Translations under genes and position numbers: made by a program | Shown: positions 50,349-59,570 of the stretch, one piece after another | How positions within the stretch are numbered: the stretch's first letter is position 1 | Layout: every line of letters starts with the position of its first letter | DNA from: UBA1783 sp964449115 | Lineage (GTDB): Bacteria > Bacillota_I > Bacilli_A > Erysipelotrichales > Erysipelotrichaceae | Direction of reading: 5' to 3' | NCBI GenBank assembly: GCA_964449115.1 | Contig: CAYUXW010000003.1 | Coordinates: forward strand, 11,375 to 75,374 | Length of the DNA: 64,000 nt | Notes under the pieces: generated by a model | What the model saw: the letters and a program-made list of their open reading frames with translations, nothing else | Database searches by the model: none | Told to the model about the DNA's origin: nothing

Positions 50349-51224
50349 TCATTTAGAAGTCTTTTTGTCTTTTTTATTTGCGGCTAAAACTTCTTTGAGT
50401 TCATCAATTGTTAAATCAACTGCATTTTCTTTATTTGAAATTCTAGCTGAATTATTTAATAAATTCATACTTGTAATGCGGAATTTTTCATTATTATAAA
50501 TTAACAAGGTATTTAATTTAGGCAGTCCCACGCGCAGTTTTTTATAGGCTTCATCTTCGAATTTTAAACAGCACATCAATTTTCCACACTGTCCAGATAA
50601 TTTAGCTGTATTTAAAGCTAGCAACTGATTTTTAGCCATATTGATAGATACTATGTCAAAATCATCTAAAAATCTAGAACAGCAGGTCTCCATCCCACAG
50701 CTTCCAAGACCGCCAATAATTTTAGCCTTATCTCTAGGACCGATTTGTCTAAGCTCGATACGACATTTAAAAGTAGCTGCCAATAGTTTTAACAGTTCTC
50801 TAAAGTCAACCCTTTCATCAGCAACATAAGAAAAGATTACCTTACTTTTATCAAGGGTATATTCAGCAGAAATCAGATACATTTCTAAAGCCAGCTGATC
50901 AATGCACTCCTGACATTTTTTTAATAACATTGGTTCTTCATTCAGGTTTTCTTCGTTTTGACGAATATCTTCAGCAGTAGCTTTTCTTAAAACAGGCTTT
51001 AAAGCTACATTAATCTGGTGAGTTTCAGCATCTCTGATGTCACTGATTACTTCTCCCAGCTCCAGTCCTCTTACCGTTTCAACAACGACAAAATCACCAT
51101 ATTTAAAATTTTCATCATCAGTACCGAAGTTATAAGCTTTCTTTGAACCTCTAAATTTTACTGACACGCAATATTTATATTTAATGTTTTCTTCACTGTT
51201 GTTTATTTCAGTTGTATTGTTCAT
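50349..51224 (-). CDS. ricT: PSP1-domain protein RicT (YaaT)
   Basis: 291 residues from the ATG at 51224 (GGAGG 6 bases upstream). PSP1 domain GSKKAYNFGTDDENFKYGDF and VVVETVRGLELGEV; cysteine-rich GSCGMETCCSRFLDDF and SGQCGKLMCCLKFE are the RicT cysteines that hold 4Fe-4S clusters in the RicAFT complex, which aids RNase Y processing of mRNA. The gene follows holB with one base of overlap zone, as in Bacillus. Confidence 0.93.
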   Translation of the reverse strand: MNNTTEINNSEENIKYKYCVSVKFRGSKKAYNFGTDDENFKYGDFVVVETVRGLELGEVISDIRDAETHQINVALKPVLRKATAEDIRQNEENLNEEPMLLKKCQECIDQLALEMYLISAEYTLDKSKVIFSYVADERVDFRELLKLLAATFKCRIELRQIGPRDKAKIIGGLGSCGMETCCSRFLDDFDIVSINMAKNQLLALNTAKLSGQCGKLMCCLKFEDEAYKKLRVGLPKLNTLLIYNNEKFRITSMNLLNNSARISNKENAVDLTIDELKEVLAANKKDKKTSK

Positions 51225-51225
51225 G

Positions 51226-52194
51226 TTAAACCTCCAATAATTTATATATAAGTTGATCAATTAGCAGCAAACCATTTGCGGCTTTATTTAGCGAAGTTCT
51301 GGAATCGACGAAAGCCTTCATAACTCCCGAATAGTTAAATTCACAGTTTCTAGCCAGCTGCAACAGCCTTGAATAAGTTTCATCTTCACTTTTGAAATCA
51401 TTTAGATAATCCTGAATAAACAATAAAGAAATATCTAAAAAGTATCTGATGATATCTCTTTCATTTTTTTTATTGTTGGCAATTGAGTTTTGCAGGTAGA
51501 AATAACTTTCAGTTCTGTTTGTAAAAAAACGAAGCATAAATTCACAGGAAATTTCAATAGCCTTGATAAAACTCTTGTTTTTAGAAAGAGGGATAATTTC
51601 ATTCTCCCTGCTTACCAGGTTACTAATCAAATGGGCTGATAAGTGATCAATATTTTTTTCAATTGCATAGCTAAAGAAGTCATCTTTGTTTAATGGTTTA
51701 AAATTAAGTATCTGACTGCGAGAAACAATTGTTGGCAGAACGCCATCTACCTGAGTAGTAACGAAAATACCGGTAGTATTTCCTGTTGGTTCCTCAATAA
51801 ACTTTAATAGACTATTGGCTGCCTTGGTAGTTAGTTTTTCACAGTTATTGATGATAAATACTTTTATACCAGCTTTTTCTAAAGCAGTTTTTTCAAAACG
51901 TTGTTGAAGATTTTCAATCAATTCGTTTTTGATATTTCTATCATCTTCATCAATGTATATTAAATCAACATAATTGTTTTCTGCTATTCTTTTACAACTA
52001 ACACATTTTTCACAGGCAAAAGTGGTGCGATGATCACAAATCAAACTTTGAGCCAGCAAAAAAGAAGTATTCAATTTATGAGTACCTTTATCTCCCACAA
52101 ATAAATAGCAATGAGAAAGATGTTCACTTTCCAAAGCATTTTTCAGTGTTTGATAGACAATGGGCTGAGTTGTTTCAAGAATTTCTTTAAACAT
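51226..52194 (-). CDS. holB: DNA polymerase III subunit delta'
   Basis: 322 residues. Clamp-loader fold with zinc cysteines CDHRTTFACEKCVSCKRI (first C preceding), a P-loop-like VGDKGTHKLN lacking the canonical GK(T/S), consistent with the non-ATPase delta' role, and ITTQVDGVLPTIVSRSQI (sensor and SRC-type segment, here SRSQ). It overlaps tmk by 8 bases and precedes ricT. Confidence 0.88.
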   Translation of the reverse strand: MFKEILETTQPIVYQTLKNALESEHLSHCYLFVGDKGTHKLNTSFLLAQSLICDHRTTFACEKCVSCKRIAENNYVDLIYIDEDDRNIKNELIENLQQRFEKTALEKAGIKVFIINNCEKLTTKAANSLLKFIEEPTGNTTGIFVTTQVDGVLPTIVSRSQILNFKPLNKDDFFSYAIEKNIDHLSAHLISNLVSRENEIIPLSKNKSFIKAIEISCEFMLRFFTNRTESYFYLQNSIANNKKNERDIIRYFLDISLLFIQDYLNDFKSEDETYSRLLQLARNCEFNYSGVMKAFVDSRTSLNKAANGLLLIDQLIYKLLEV

Positions 52195-52819
52195 TTTCTT
52201 TAACCTTTTTAATAATTAATTCATAAGTCTTTTTAGCAACTTCTTCTTTAGATAAGGTTGCATCAATTACTTTTATTCTCTCAGGATACTTGGCACAAAG
52301 AAGCTCATAACCTTCCTGAACTTTTTTGTGAAAAGAGATGCTTTCAACATCCAAACGATCCAAGTTTTTCCTGCTGGCGATACGATTTAGTCCCTGCTGG
52401 GCATCTATAGCATAGTAGATAGTTAAATCAGGCATATGATTATCAATAGCGAATTGGTTGATGCTGAAAACTTCATCAACTCCAATTCCTCTGGCATAGC
52501 CTTGATAAGCCAATGAAGAATCGACAAAACGATCGCAAACGACAATTTTATTTTCTTTTAAAGCTGGAAGAATAATTTCCACTAGATGCTGTCTTCTGCT
52601 GGCAGCATAAAGCAGCGCTTCTGTTCTGATGTCCATCGCAGTATTGCCAATGTCTAGAACCACTCTTCTGATTTGTTCTGCGATGTCACTTCCACCAGGT
52701 TCTCTGGTATATAAAACATCGTATCCTTCCTTTTTCAACATTTCAATAACGGTTAAAGAAGCGGTAGTTTTACCACTTCCATCGCATCCTTCAATAGTCA
52801 AAAATAAACCTTTTTTCAT
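52187..52819 (-). CDS. tmk: Thymidylate kinase
   Basis: 210 residues from the ATG at 52819 (AGAGGT upstream). P-loop EGCDGSGKTT, DRY-like CDRFVDSSLAYQG, TREPGG near the start. Phosphorylates dTMP. First gene of tmk-holB-ricT, a stable Bacillota order. Confidence 0.95.
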   Translation of the reverse strand: MKKGLFLTIEGCDGSGKTTASLTVIEMLKKEGYDVLYTREPGGSDIAEQIRRVVLDIGNTAMDIRTEALLYAASRRQHLVEIILPALKENKIVVCDRFVDSSLAYQGYARGIGVDEVFSINQFAIDNHMPDLTIYYAIDAQQGLNRIASRKNLDRLDVESISFHKKVQEGYELLCAKYPERIKVIDATLSKEEVAKKTYELIIKKVKENV

Positions 52820-52913
52820 AAAGAAAATACCTCTGGTAATATTATAACATATTTGAACTGGATACAATTATCACAGCGACAAAACTAACAGGACAAATTG
52901 TCTTTAAACAAAC

Positions 52914-52937
52914 AAAAAAAGTGGTTTCCCACTTTAT
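52914..52937 (-). terminator. Terminator after the PatB-type gene
   Basis: On the minus strand AAAGTGG, a four-base loop, CCACTTT followed by TTTTG. Confidence 0.75.
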
Positions 52938-54094
52938 TTGAAAACTGAATAGATTCTATCGCAAGCCTCTACAAGACAACATCGAGGAAGGGCAATATTC
53001 ATACGGCCAAAACCAACATATCCACCATACATACGGCCATCATTTAATTCAACTCTACACTCATTGATCAGAATATCCTGGATATCCTCAATGTTTTTGC
53101 CGCTTTCAGTAAAATCAATCCACAAAAGATAAGTTCCTTCTGATGGATTTACTTTGATAGCAGGAAGATTTTTTTCAAAGAAATCTAGAACATATTGCCT
53201 GTTGCCTCTTAAATATTCCAACATTTCCTCTTCCCATCTGCCACCTTTTTGATAAGCAGCTTTTATAGCTTCAATGCCAAAGACATTGACGCTGCCTAAA
53301 CCTGTATGTACAGCTGCAGCTTTATATTTTTCTTTTAATTCAGGATTTGAAACAATGCAGTAGGCGACCTTCAAACCAGCCAGATTAAATGTCTTGGTAC
53401 AGCTGGAAACAGTAAAAGTATTATTTTTCGCAAACTCATTAACATTAATAAATGGATAGAAAGGTTTGGTTAAGGTAAAGTCACCATGAATCTCATCAGA
53501 AATGACCAACAGGTTATGTCTTTGACAGAAATCAGCCAACTCTGACATTTCGTCTTTGTCAAAAATTCTTCCAGTTGGATTATGAGGATTACAGAAGATA
53601 AACATTGTAGTAGATTCATCAATTTGATGCTCAATCCCAGCTAAATCCATTTTATAAACACCATCGACCAATTTCATCTGGCAAGGCAGGATAACTCGAT
53701 CATTACTTTCAATAACTCTTCCAAAAGGAGTGTAGTAAGGTGTTGGTAAAACAATTTTATCCTTTTTATTTGTAAAGGTTCTAATAATGTGAGTAATAAT
53801 ATAGACAACTCCAGTAGCTACTATAATATCATCCAGTTCAATATCATAGCCTCGGTTTTTATATCTTTCAAAAATAATAGGAGCAAGTTCACTATTAACA
53901 TCATAAGAATAGCCATAGACTGGATGATTAATTCTTTCCCTTAAAGCTTGTTCAATTTCATCACAAACTTTAAAGTCCATGTCAGCTATACCCATTGGAA
54001 TAATGTCTTCTACGCCCTGATACTTAGCGGTTAATGAATCCCATTTGTAACAGTTAGTGTTTTTACGATTAATGATTTTGTCAAAATTATACAT
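52934..54094 (-). CDS. PatB/MalY-type cystathionine beta-lyase aminotransferase
   Basis: 386 residues from the ATG at 54094 (AAAGGTGA upstream; a GTG three codons earlier is less likely). MalY/PatB family: IPMGIADMDFKV, YSYD, IIVATGVVYIIT, FCNPHNPTGRIF, ISDEIHGDF, PLP lysine in SSCTKTFNLAGLK. Cleaves cystathionine or other cysteine conjugates by beta-elimination, releasing thiols. Single gene, terminator on the 3' side. Confidence 0.9.
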   Translation of the reverse strand: MYNFDKIINRKNTNCYKWDSLTAKYQGVEDIIPMGIADMDFKVCDEIEQALRERINHPVYGYSYDVNSELAPIIFERYKNRGYDIELDDIIVATGVVYIITHIIRTFTNKKDKIVLPTPYYTPFGRVIESNDRVILPCQMKLVDGVYKMDLAGIEHQIDESTTMFIFCNPHNPTGRIFDKDEMSELADFCQRHNLLVISDEIHGDFTLTKPFYPFINVNEFAKNNTFTVSSCTKTFNLAGLKVAYCIVSNPELKEKYKAAAVHTGLGSVNVFGIEAIKAAYQKGGRWEEEMLEYLRGNRQYVLDFFEKNLPAIKVNPSEGTYLLWIDFTESGKNIEDIQDILINECRVELNDGRMYGGYVGFGRMNIALPRCCLVEACDRIYSVFK

Positions 54095-54123
54095 ATGTCT
54101 CACCTTTTTCTTTCTATCATCTA

Positions 54124-54567
54124 TTACATATTATTGTAATTTATTAACTTGATAAGTGCATCAATAAAAAAATATAAATTGTACATAATACAAGCCAGAA
54201 TAATCCAGAAGGCATAGCCTTCTTCTTTAGCTTCAGTAAAGTACCACTTAAATGAACTTTTTAAGCCGATGCATCCAACATTTTCAAAAAAATTAGAAAC
54301 TCTTTTTTTGACAACTGCAAAAGATTTTTTCAATCCTGAAGCTAAAATGAAAGTACAATCAAATAACACGCTGATAAGGCCGGCAAAGATTTTTGCCTGA
54401 TATTCAATCATAAAAGCGTTGCCAGCTTTAAATTTGGTAAACAAGATTAAAAATATTTTATTCAAACTCAGCGGAAGCAGCAAAAGGATTAAGACAATAA
54501 CCCAGATGCCGGCATAAGGTCCTTTATCAGTTGCAAACTCCTTAAATACTTCGTTGTTTTCGGCCAT
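54124..54567 (-). CDS. Small membrane protein of unknown function
   Basis: 147 residues from the ATG at 54567 (GGGAG 7 bases upstream). The apparent upstream extension overlaps nagA and lacks a site, so it was not accepted. Helices at about 20-42, 55-77 and 119-141. Not recognised. Lies 55 bases downstream of nagA. Confidence 0.65.
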   Translation of the reverse strand: MAENNEVFKEFATDKGPYAGIWVIVLILLLLPLSLNKIFLILFTKFKAGNAFMIEYQAKIFAGLISVLFDCTFILASGLKKSFAVVKKRVSNFFENVGCIGLKSSFKWYFTEAKEEGYAFWIILACIMYNLYFFIDALIKLINYNNM

Positions 54568-54622
54568 AAAAGTTCTCCCGCTTATAATTATAGCACTAAA
54601 AAAGAAAGAAACTCTAAGAGTT

Positions 54623-55765
54623 TCAATATAGTTGTTTGCCAGCAATAATGGTGGCTTTTAAATTTAGATTGCTATCTAGCAGGATTAAATCGGCATCTTT
54701 GCCAACTTCGATAGAGCCTTTGTTTTCTATTCCCATTAATTTGCAGGGGTTATAACTGGCCATCTTAAACAGATCAACTTCATCACAATTACAGAATGCT
54801 TTCATATTTCTAAGGGCATCAAGTTGAGTAATTACTGAACCAGCAAATATTCCTGTTTCAATGACATTAACCTTGTTGCCTTGTTTTCTACAATTCAAAT
54901 TAGAGAAAAGGTAATCTCCATCAGCCATACCTTTAGCCAGCATAGCATCGGTAATCAGAATAATCTGGTCACTTCCCAAAATTCTATAGGTAGCCCTGAT
55001 AACATCAGGATGGATGTGATTTCCATCAACTATTAATTCGCTATAAGCCTTATCATCACTTAAGGCTGCGGTAACAGCCATGGGCTGACGATGCAAATGC
55101 TGACCCATAGCGTTGTATAGGTGGGTGAAGCTTTTACACCCTAAGTCAAGGGCCTTTAAAGTGGTTTTACAATCAGCCATTGTATGACCGATAGATAGAA
55201 CAACTTTATCATGAGCATGTTTAATAAACTTTTCCATATGATCTAATTCAGGAGCAATAGTCATATATTTAACTTTATCAGCAGCTGCCTGTAGCATTTC
55301 ATCAAATTCTTCAATATCAGGATTTCGCAGATATCTTTCATCCATCAGTTGCTTTTTTTCATAAGAAAGATAAGGACCCTCCAAATGAACTCCTAAAAAA
55401 TTAGCTCCTGCCTGCCTTTCTTCAATATCCTTATAAATTCTTAACAAATCTAAAGTTTCTTCTAATGATAAGACAGTCAGTGAAGCTAGAAAAGAAGTTG
55501 TTCCTTCTTTGATTAAACCTTTTGAGACTATGTCGAGGGTCTCTTTAGGATTGTTGATAAAATCATAACCATAACTGCCATGAAGATGGATATCTACCAT
55601 ACCTGGAGCTAAGAAAAAACCATTTCCGTTAATTATTTTGGCATCTTTAACATCATAATCTGCATCTTCATAAATTTGTTCAATAATTCCTTCATCTATT
55701 AAAACAGAACCATTAAATTTTCTGTCTTTTTTTATAACGATAACATTTTTAATCAGAGTCTTCAT
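54623..55765 (-). CDS. nagA: N-acetylglucosamine-6-phosphate deacetylase
   Basis: 380 residues, amidohydrolase fold. Metal and active-site residues: HLHG in VDIHLHGSYG, Glu in GVHLEGPYLS, His in LSIGHTMAD, His in FTHLYNAM, catalytic Asp in LITDAM. It starts amino-sugar recycling from GlcNAc-6-P to GlcN-6-P. nagB is not beside it. Ribosome site AAGGACC. Confidence 0.94.
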   Translation of the reverse strand: MKTLIKNVIVIKKDRKFNGSVLIDEGIIEQIYEDADYDVKDAKIINGNGFFLAPGMVDIHLHGSYGYDFINNPKETLDIVSKGLIKEGTTSFLASLTVLSLEETLDLLRIYKDIEERQAGANFLGVHLEGPYLSYEKKQLMDERYLRNPDIEEFDEMLQAAADKVKYMTIAPELDHMEKFIKHAHDKVVLSIGHTMADCKTTLKALDLGCKSFTHLYNAMGQHLHRQPMAVTAALSDDKAYSELIVDGNHIHPDVIRATYRILGSDQIILITDAMLAKGMADGDYLFSNLNCRKQGNKVNVIETGIFAGSVITQLDALRNMKAFCNCDEVDLFKMASYNPCKLMGIENKGSIEVGKDADLILLDSNLNLKATIIAGKQLY

Positions 55766-55932
55766 AAGCTGGTCCTTTCTTCTAACTATATTGTAAGTCT
55801 TTTTTGATGAATTGTTAATCTGATTATGCCTGATAGATATTTTATTTGAAAGTTTTTTAAAATGTGCTAATGTATATTATAGGGCAAGAAGGGAAATATC
55901 AATTCTTAACCTAGATTGATAAAACGTGTTAT

Positions 55933-56736
55933 ATGGAAGAATTTTTAAAAGAGACAGCTTGGCTGATTACTCCTCCAAAACCATATGGTGCATTTCATAT
56001 ATTGTTTACACTATTAGGCTTTAGCGGAAGTTGGCTATTGGCAGGTAAACTGAAAGATACAGATGAGAAACAAAACAATATAGTCTTGCTGACAGTAGGG
56101 TTATTTTTATTTTTGTCAGAAATATACAAGCAGTTGTTTTATTACTTTGCGATAAATGATAGAAGTTATTCCTGGTGGATTTTCCCATTTCAGATGTGTT
56201 CTATTCCAATGTATTTTTGTTTAGCGTTACCATTTATCAAAAATGAAAAGATAAAGAGTTATCTATACAATTTTATCGGATCTTTTAACCTGATGGGTGG
56301 ATTCATCTCATTTTTTGAACCATCAGGAATATTTAATGAGTATCTGGTATTGACAGTGCACTCTCTTTTATGGCACATGATTTTGGTATTTGTTGGCTTT
56401 TATATTGTCAGAAGTAAAAGAGCAGCAACCAACCACAAAGATTTTAAATATGCGGTGATGGTGTATTTTATTCTGTGCGTGATAGCCTTTGCTATTAACG
56501 TAACATTTTATGATGTTTCCAATGGCACAATAAATATGTTTTTTATTGGTCCAGCAATTTCTTCAATAATAGTATTTGAAGATATTGCTAGAACATTTGG
56601 CTGGTATGTAAATTTACCGATTTATATTCTGGCGAACTGTCTGGGAGCAGAAATATTCTATTATATCTTATGCAAAGTAAACAACAGAAATACTAAACAG
56701 GCGCCAGTCAAATTAAGATATAAAAAAGCCAAGTGA
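55933..56736 (+). CDS. YwaF-type membrane protein (TIGR02206)
   Basis: 267 residues, about seven helices. The pattern FHILFTLLGFSGSWLL, SEIYKQLFYYF, WWIFPFQMCSIPMYFCLALP and VHSLLWHMILVFVG matches YwaF/TIGR02206 proteins. The WxxP-F-QMCS-P motif and HSLLWH are its conserved signature. Function unknown. Weak ribosome site. Confidence 0.85.
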   Translation: MEEFLKETAWLITPPKPYGAFHILFTLLGFSGSWLLAGKLKDTDEKQNNIVLLTVGLFLFLSEIYKQLFYYFAINDRSYSWWIFPFQMCSIPMYFCLALPFIKNEKIKSYLYNFIGSFNLMGGFISFFEPSGIFNEYLVLTVHSLLWHMILVFVGFYIVRSKRAATNHKDFKYAVMVYFILCVIAFAINVTFYDVSNGTINMFFIGPAISSIIVFEDIARTFGWYVNLPIYILANCLGAEIFYYILCKVNNRNTKQAPVKLRYKKAK

Positions 56737-56837
56737 TTAAACAAAAAAACTATCGATAATCATAAGAAAGGAAATAGCCCTTTAATAATTAATTATTGAT
56801 AAAATAAGCAAAATAAACTATAATTTGAATACAGGTT

Positions 56838-57030
56838 ATGAAAAGAAGAGTAGCAGTAACTGTCTTGCAGAGAGATATCGGCTTGCTGAAAGATATCATT
56901 CAAGTGCTGTGAACATGGTCTTGGAACTGCTTTATCGATAGGTAGATAAAGACGTCAACACGCGTTAAGTGATATGAGAAGCAAATAAGGTGGTACCACG
57001 TTTAAGACGTCCTTAAATTGGTACTTTTTA
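56838..57030 (+). ncRNA. T-box leader with Met specifier, controlling metG
   Basis: The T-box sequence AAGGTGGTACCACG is at 56987-57000. Upstream elements include AGTAGCAGTAACT, AGAGA, and a specifier segment GTGAACATGGTC with ATG (56915-56917) as Met codon. The terminator arm GTACC...TTTAAG pairs with CTTAAA...GGTAC (57020-57024), followed by five Ts. Uncharged tRNA-Met would stabilise the antiterminator and raise metG expression. Confidence 0.92.
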
Positions 57031-57049
57031 TTTTTTGGAGGGTAAAAAG

Positions 57050-58987
57050 ATGTGTGAGAAAGCTAGAAAAAAAGAGTATTATATTACAACCGCTATAGCT
57101 TATGCCAGTGGAAAACCACATATTGGCAATACTTATGAAATTGTTATGGCTGATGCAATAGCTCGCTATAAAAGAATGACAGGCTATGATGTCTATTTTC
57201 AAACCGGAACAGATGAACATGGTCAGAAAATAGAAGAGAAGGCTAAGGCAGCTGATATGGATCCTCAGTCATATGTTGATCAGCAAACCGCAGTCATTAA
57301 AAATATCTGGGATTTGATGAACACTTCATATGATAAATTTGTCAGAACTACGGATGAGTATCATAAAGAACAGGTTCAAAAGATTTTTGAAAAGCTATAT
57401 GAAAAGGGTGATATTTATAAATCAGAATATGAGGGCTGGTATTGTACTCCTTGTGAATCGTTCTGGACTGATGCACAGTTAGAAGATGGCAAATGTCCAG
57501 ATTGTGAAAGAGAAGTGCATAAGGCAAAAGAAGAATCATACTTCTTTAAAATGAGCAAATATGCTGACCAGCTGATAGAACATATAGAAAAACATCCTGA
57601 ATTTATCCAGCCTGAAAGTAGAAAAAATGAGATGATTAACAACTTCTTAAAACCAGGCTTACAGGATTTATGTGTTTCAAGAACCAGCTTTAAATGGGGA
57701 ATTCCAGTTACTTTCGATAAGAAACATGTAGTCTATGTCTGGATTGATGCCTTAAGCAACTACATTACTGGTCTAGGCTTTGATGCTGATGGAAATCATG
57801 GTGATTTATACAAGAAGTACTGGCCAGCAGATTTACATCTGATTGGTAAAGATATTGTCAGATTTCATACTATTTATTGGCCTATTCTATTATTGGCTTT
57901 AGATATTCCATTACCAAAACAGGTCTTTGGTCATCCGTGGATGTTATTTGGAGAAGAAAAAATCTCTAAATCAAGAGGCAATGTCATCTATGCTGATGAT
58001 TTAGTGAAGTTTTTTGGTGTAGATGCAGTTAGATATTTTGTTTTAAATGAAATGCCATTTGCTCAGGATGGTTCAATTACCTGGCAGCTGGTTATTGAAA
58101 GAATCAATTCAGATTTAGCTAATATTTATGGTAACCTGGTTAATCGTACGGTATCGATGGTCAATAAATATTTTGATGGCATTTTATCTGAAGTAAAGGA
58201 AAACGAAGATATTGATGAAGATTTAAAACAGTTTGCGCTAAAGACAGTTGAAAAGGTAGACCATAAGATGGACGATTTAAGAATAGCTGATGCGCTAGAT
58301 GCAATATTTGAATTGCTGAGAAGATGTAACAAGTATATTGATGAAACACTTCCTTGGGCTTTAGCCAAAGATGAAAATAAAAAGGCTAGATTGAACACAG
58401 TTCTATATAACTTATTGGAAGGCATTAGAATTGCGACAGTGTTACTTGAACCATTTATGCCTGAAACAGCTGAAAATGTCTTTGGTCAAATAAATACCAG
58501 ACAGGTTTCATATGATTCAATTAAGTCTTGGGGTAATTATGAAGTAAATAATAAAGTTACTGAAAAACCGACAGTATTATTTGCCAGAATAGATGCTGAA
58601 GCTAAATTAGAAGAAATTCAACAGTATTTAGCAGCTAAAGCGCCTAAGAAAATGGAATTCAAGGATGAAGTCAGCATTGATGATTTCGCCAAGCTGGATA
58701 TTAGAATTGGAACAGTATTGGAATGCCAGAAACATCCTAAGGCTGACAAACTATTAGTTTTAAAAGTAAAATGTGGTAGCGATGTAAGACAGATTGTTTC
58801 AGGAATTGCGGAAAAATATAGCCCAGAACAACTGGTTGGTAAAAAGGTAACTTTCATTGCCAATTTAGCCCCGATAACATTAAGAGGCCAAGAATCAAAA
58901 GGTATGATTTTAACAGCGGAAGATGAAGATGGAACTTTGGAAACTATTACGGTTAATAAAGTAAAAGATGGAGCTGTTGTAAAATGA
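57050..58987 (+). CDS. metG: Methionyl-tRNA synthetase (canonical)
   Basis: 645 residues from the ATG at 57050 (GGAGGG 7 bases upstream). HIGH motif GKPHIGNTYE, zinc knuckle CTPCESFWTDAQLEDGKCPD with CPDC, KMSKS as KISKSRGN, C-terminal EMAP-like dimerisation domain (about 550-645, LDIRIGTVLECQKHPKADKL). Unlike the MetRS-like protein at 30 kb all catalytic motifs are standard. The stop overlaps rlmH by four bases. Confidence 0.97.
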   Translation: MCEKARKKEYYITTAIAYASGKPHIGNTYEIVMADAIARYKRMTGYDVYFQTGTDEHGQKIEEKAKAADMDPQSYVDQQTAVIKNIWDLMNTSYDKFVRTTDEYHKEQVQKIFEKLYEKGDIYKSEYEGWYCTPCESFWTDAQLEDGKCPDCEREVHKAKEESYFFKMSKYADQLIEHIEKHPEFIQPESRKNEMINNFLKPGLQDLCVSRTSFKWGIPVTFDKKHVVYVWIDALSNYITGLGFDADGNHGDLYKKYWPADLHLIGKDIVRFHTIYWPILLLALDIPLPKQVFGHPWMLFGEEKISKSRGNVIYADDLVKFFGVDAVRYFVLNEMPFAQDGSITWQLVIERINSDLANIYGNLVNRTVSMVNKYFDGILSEVKENEDIDEDLKQFALKTVEKVDHKMDDLRIADALDAIFELLRRCNKYIDETLPWALAKDENKKARLNTVLYNLLEGIRIATVLLEPFMPETAENVFGQINTRQVSYDSIKSWGNYEVNNKVTEKPTVLFARIDAEAKLEEIQQYLAAKAPKKMEFKDEVSIDDFAKLDIRIGTVLECQKHPKADKLLVLKVKCGSDVRQIVSGIAEKYSPEQLVGKKVTFIANLAPITLRGQESKGMILTAEDEDGTLETITVNKVKDGAVVK

Positions 58988-59448
58988 TCAGTATTATTGC
59001 GGTAGGTAAAATTAAAGAAAAAGCTCTAACCACTTTAATTAACGAATATAAAAAGAGAATTAGTAATTATTCTAAAATTGAGATAATTGAAGTCAATGAT
59101 GAACCCAACGATAAGTTAGAAGATGAGAAAGTAAAAGAGATAGAAGGACAAAGAATCTTAAGACAAATTAAAAGAGATAGCTATGTCATTTTACTAGATT
59201 TACAAGGTCAAGAATTAGCTAGTGAAGGCTTGGCTGAGATGATAGAAAAGATAAACACTTACCATAGCTCTAATATTACCTTCATTATTGGAGGTTCACT
59301 GGGAGTAAGTGAAACTGTTAGAGAAAAAGCTGATTTTAAACTTAAACTATCAGAAATGACTTTTCCACATAACTTGGCCAGACTAATTATTTTAGAGCAA
59401 ATCTACCGCAGCTATAAAATTTTAAATAATGAAACTTATCATAAGTAG
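58984..59448 (+). CDS. rlmH: 23S rRNA (pseudouridine1915-N3)-methyltransferase
   Basis: 154 residues. SPOUT fold with the SAM knot motif FIIGGSLGVSETV and the C-terminal SEMTFPHNLARLIILEQIYR, both signature. Methylates helix 69 of 23S rRNA. ATGA overlap with metG; terminator follows at once. Confidence 0.96.
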   Translation: MISIIAVGKIKEKALTTLINEYKKRISNYSKIEIIEVNDEPNDKLEDEKVKEIEGQRILRQIKRDSYVILLDLQGQELASEGLAEMIEKINTYHSSNITFIIGGSLGVSETVREKADFKLKLSEMTFPHNLARLIILEQIYRSYKILNNETYHK

Positions 59449-59469
59449 TGTTTTTAGCACTACTTTTTT
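59442..59469 (+). terminator. Terminator after metG-rlmH
   Basis: AGTAGTG, a short loop, CACTACT followed by six Ts; the rlmH stop lies inside the first arm. Confidence 0.85.
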
Positions 59470-59570
59470 AAAAAGATATAATTTTATTAAAAATATATCT
59501 TTTTTCTCTTTTAAAATGGATAGAAAAACCTATATAATAATTATAATAAATATTGAAAGGATAATGTTTT

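Noticed and set aside
54568..54645. N-terminal extension of the 147-residue membrane protein
   Set aside because: It overlaps nagA, has no ribosome site, and a GGGAG site sits before the ATG at 54567.
57035..57049. Upstream TTG start for metG
   Set aside because: It sits within the ribosome binding site GGAGGG; the ATG at 57050 has the right spacing.
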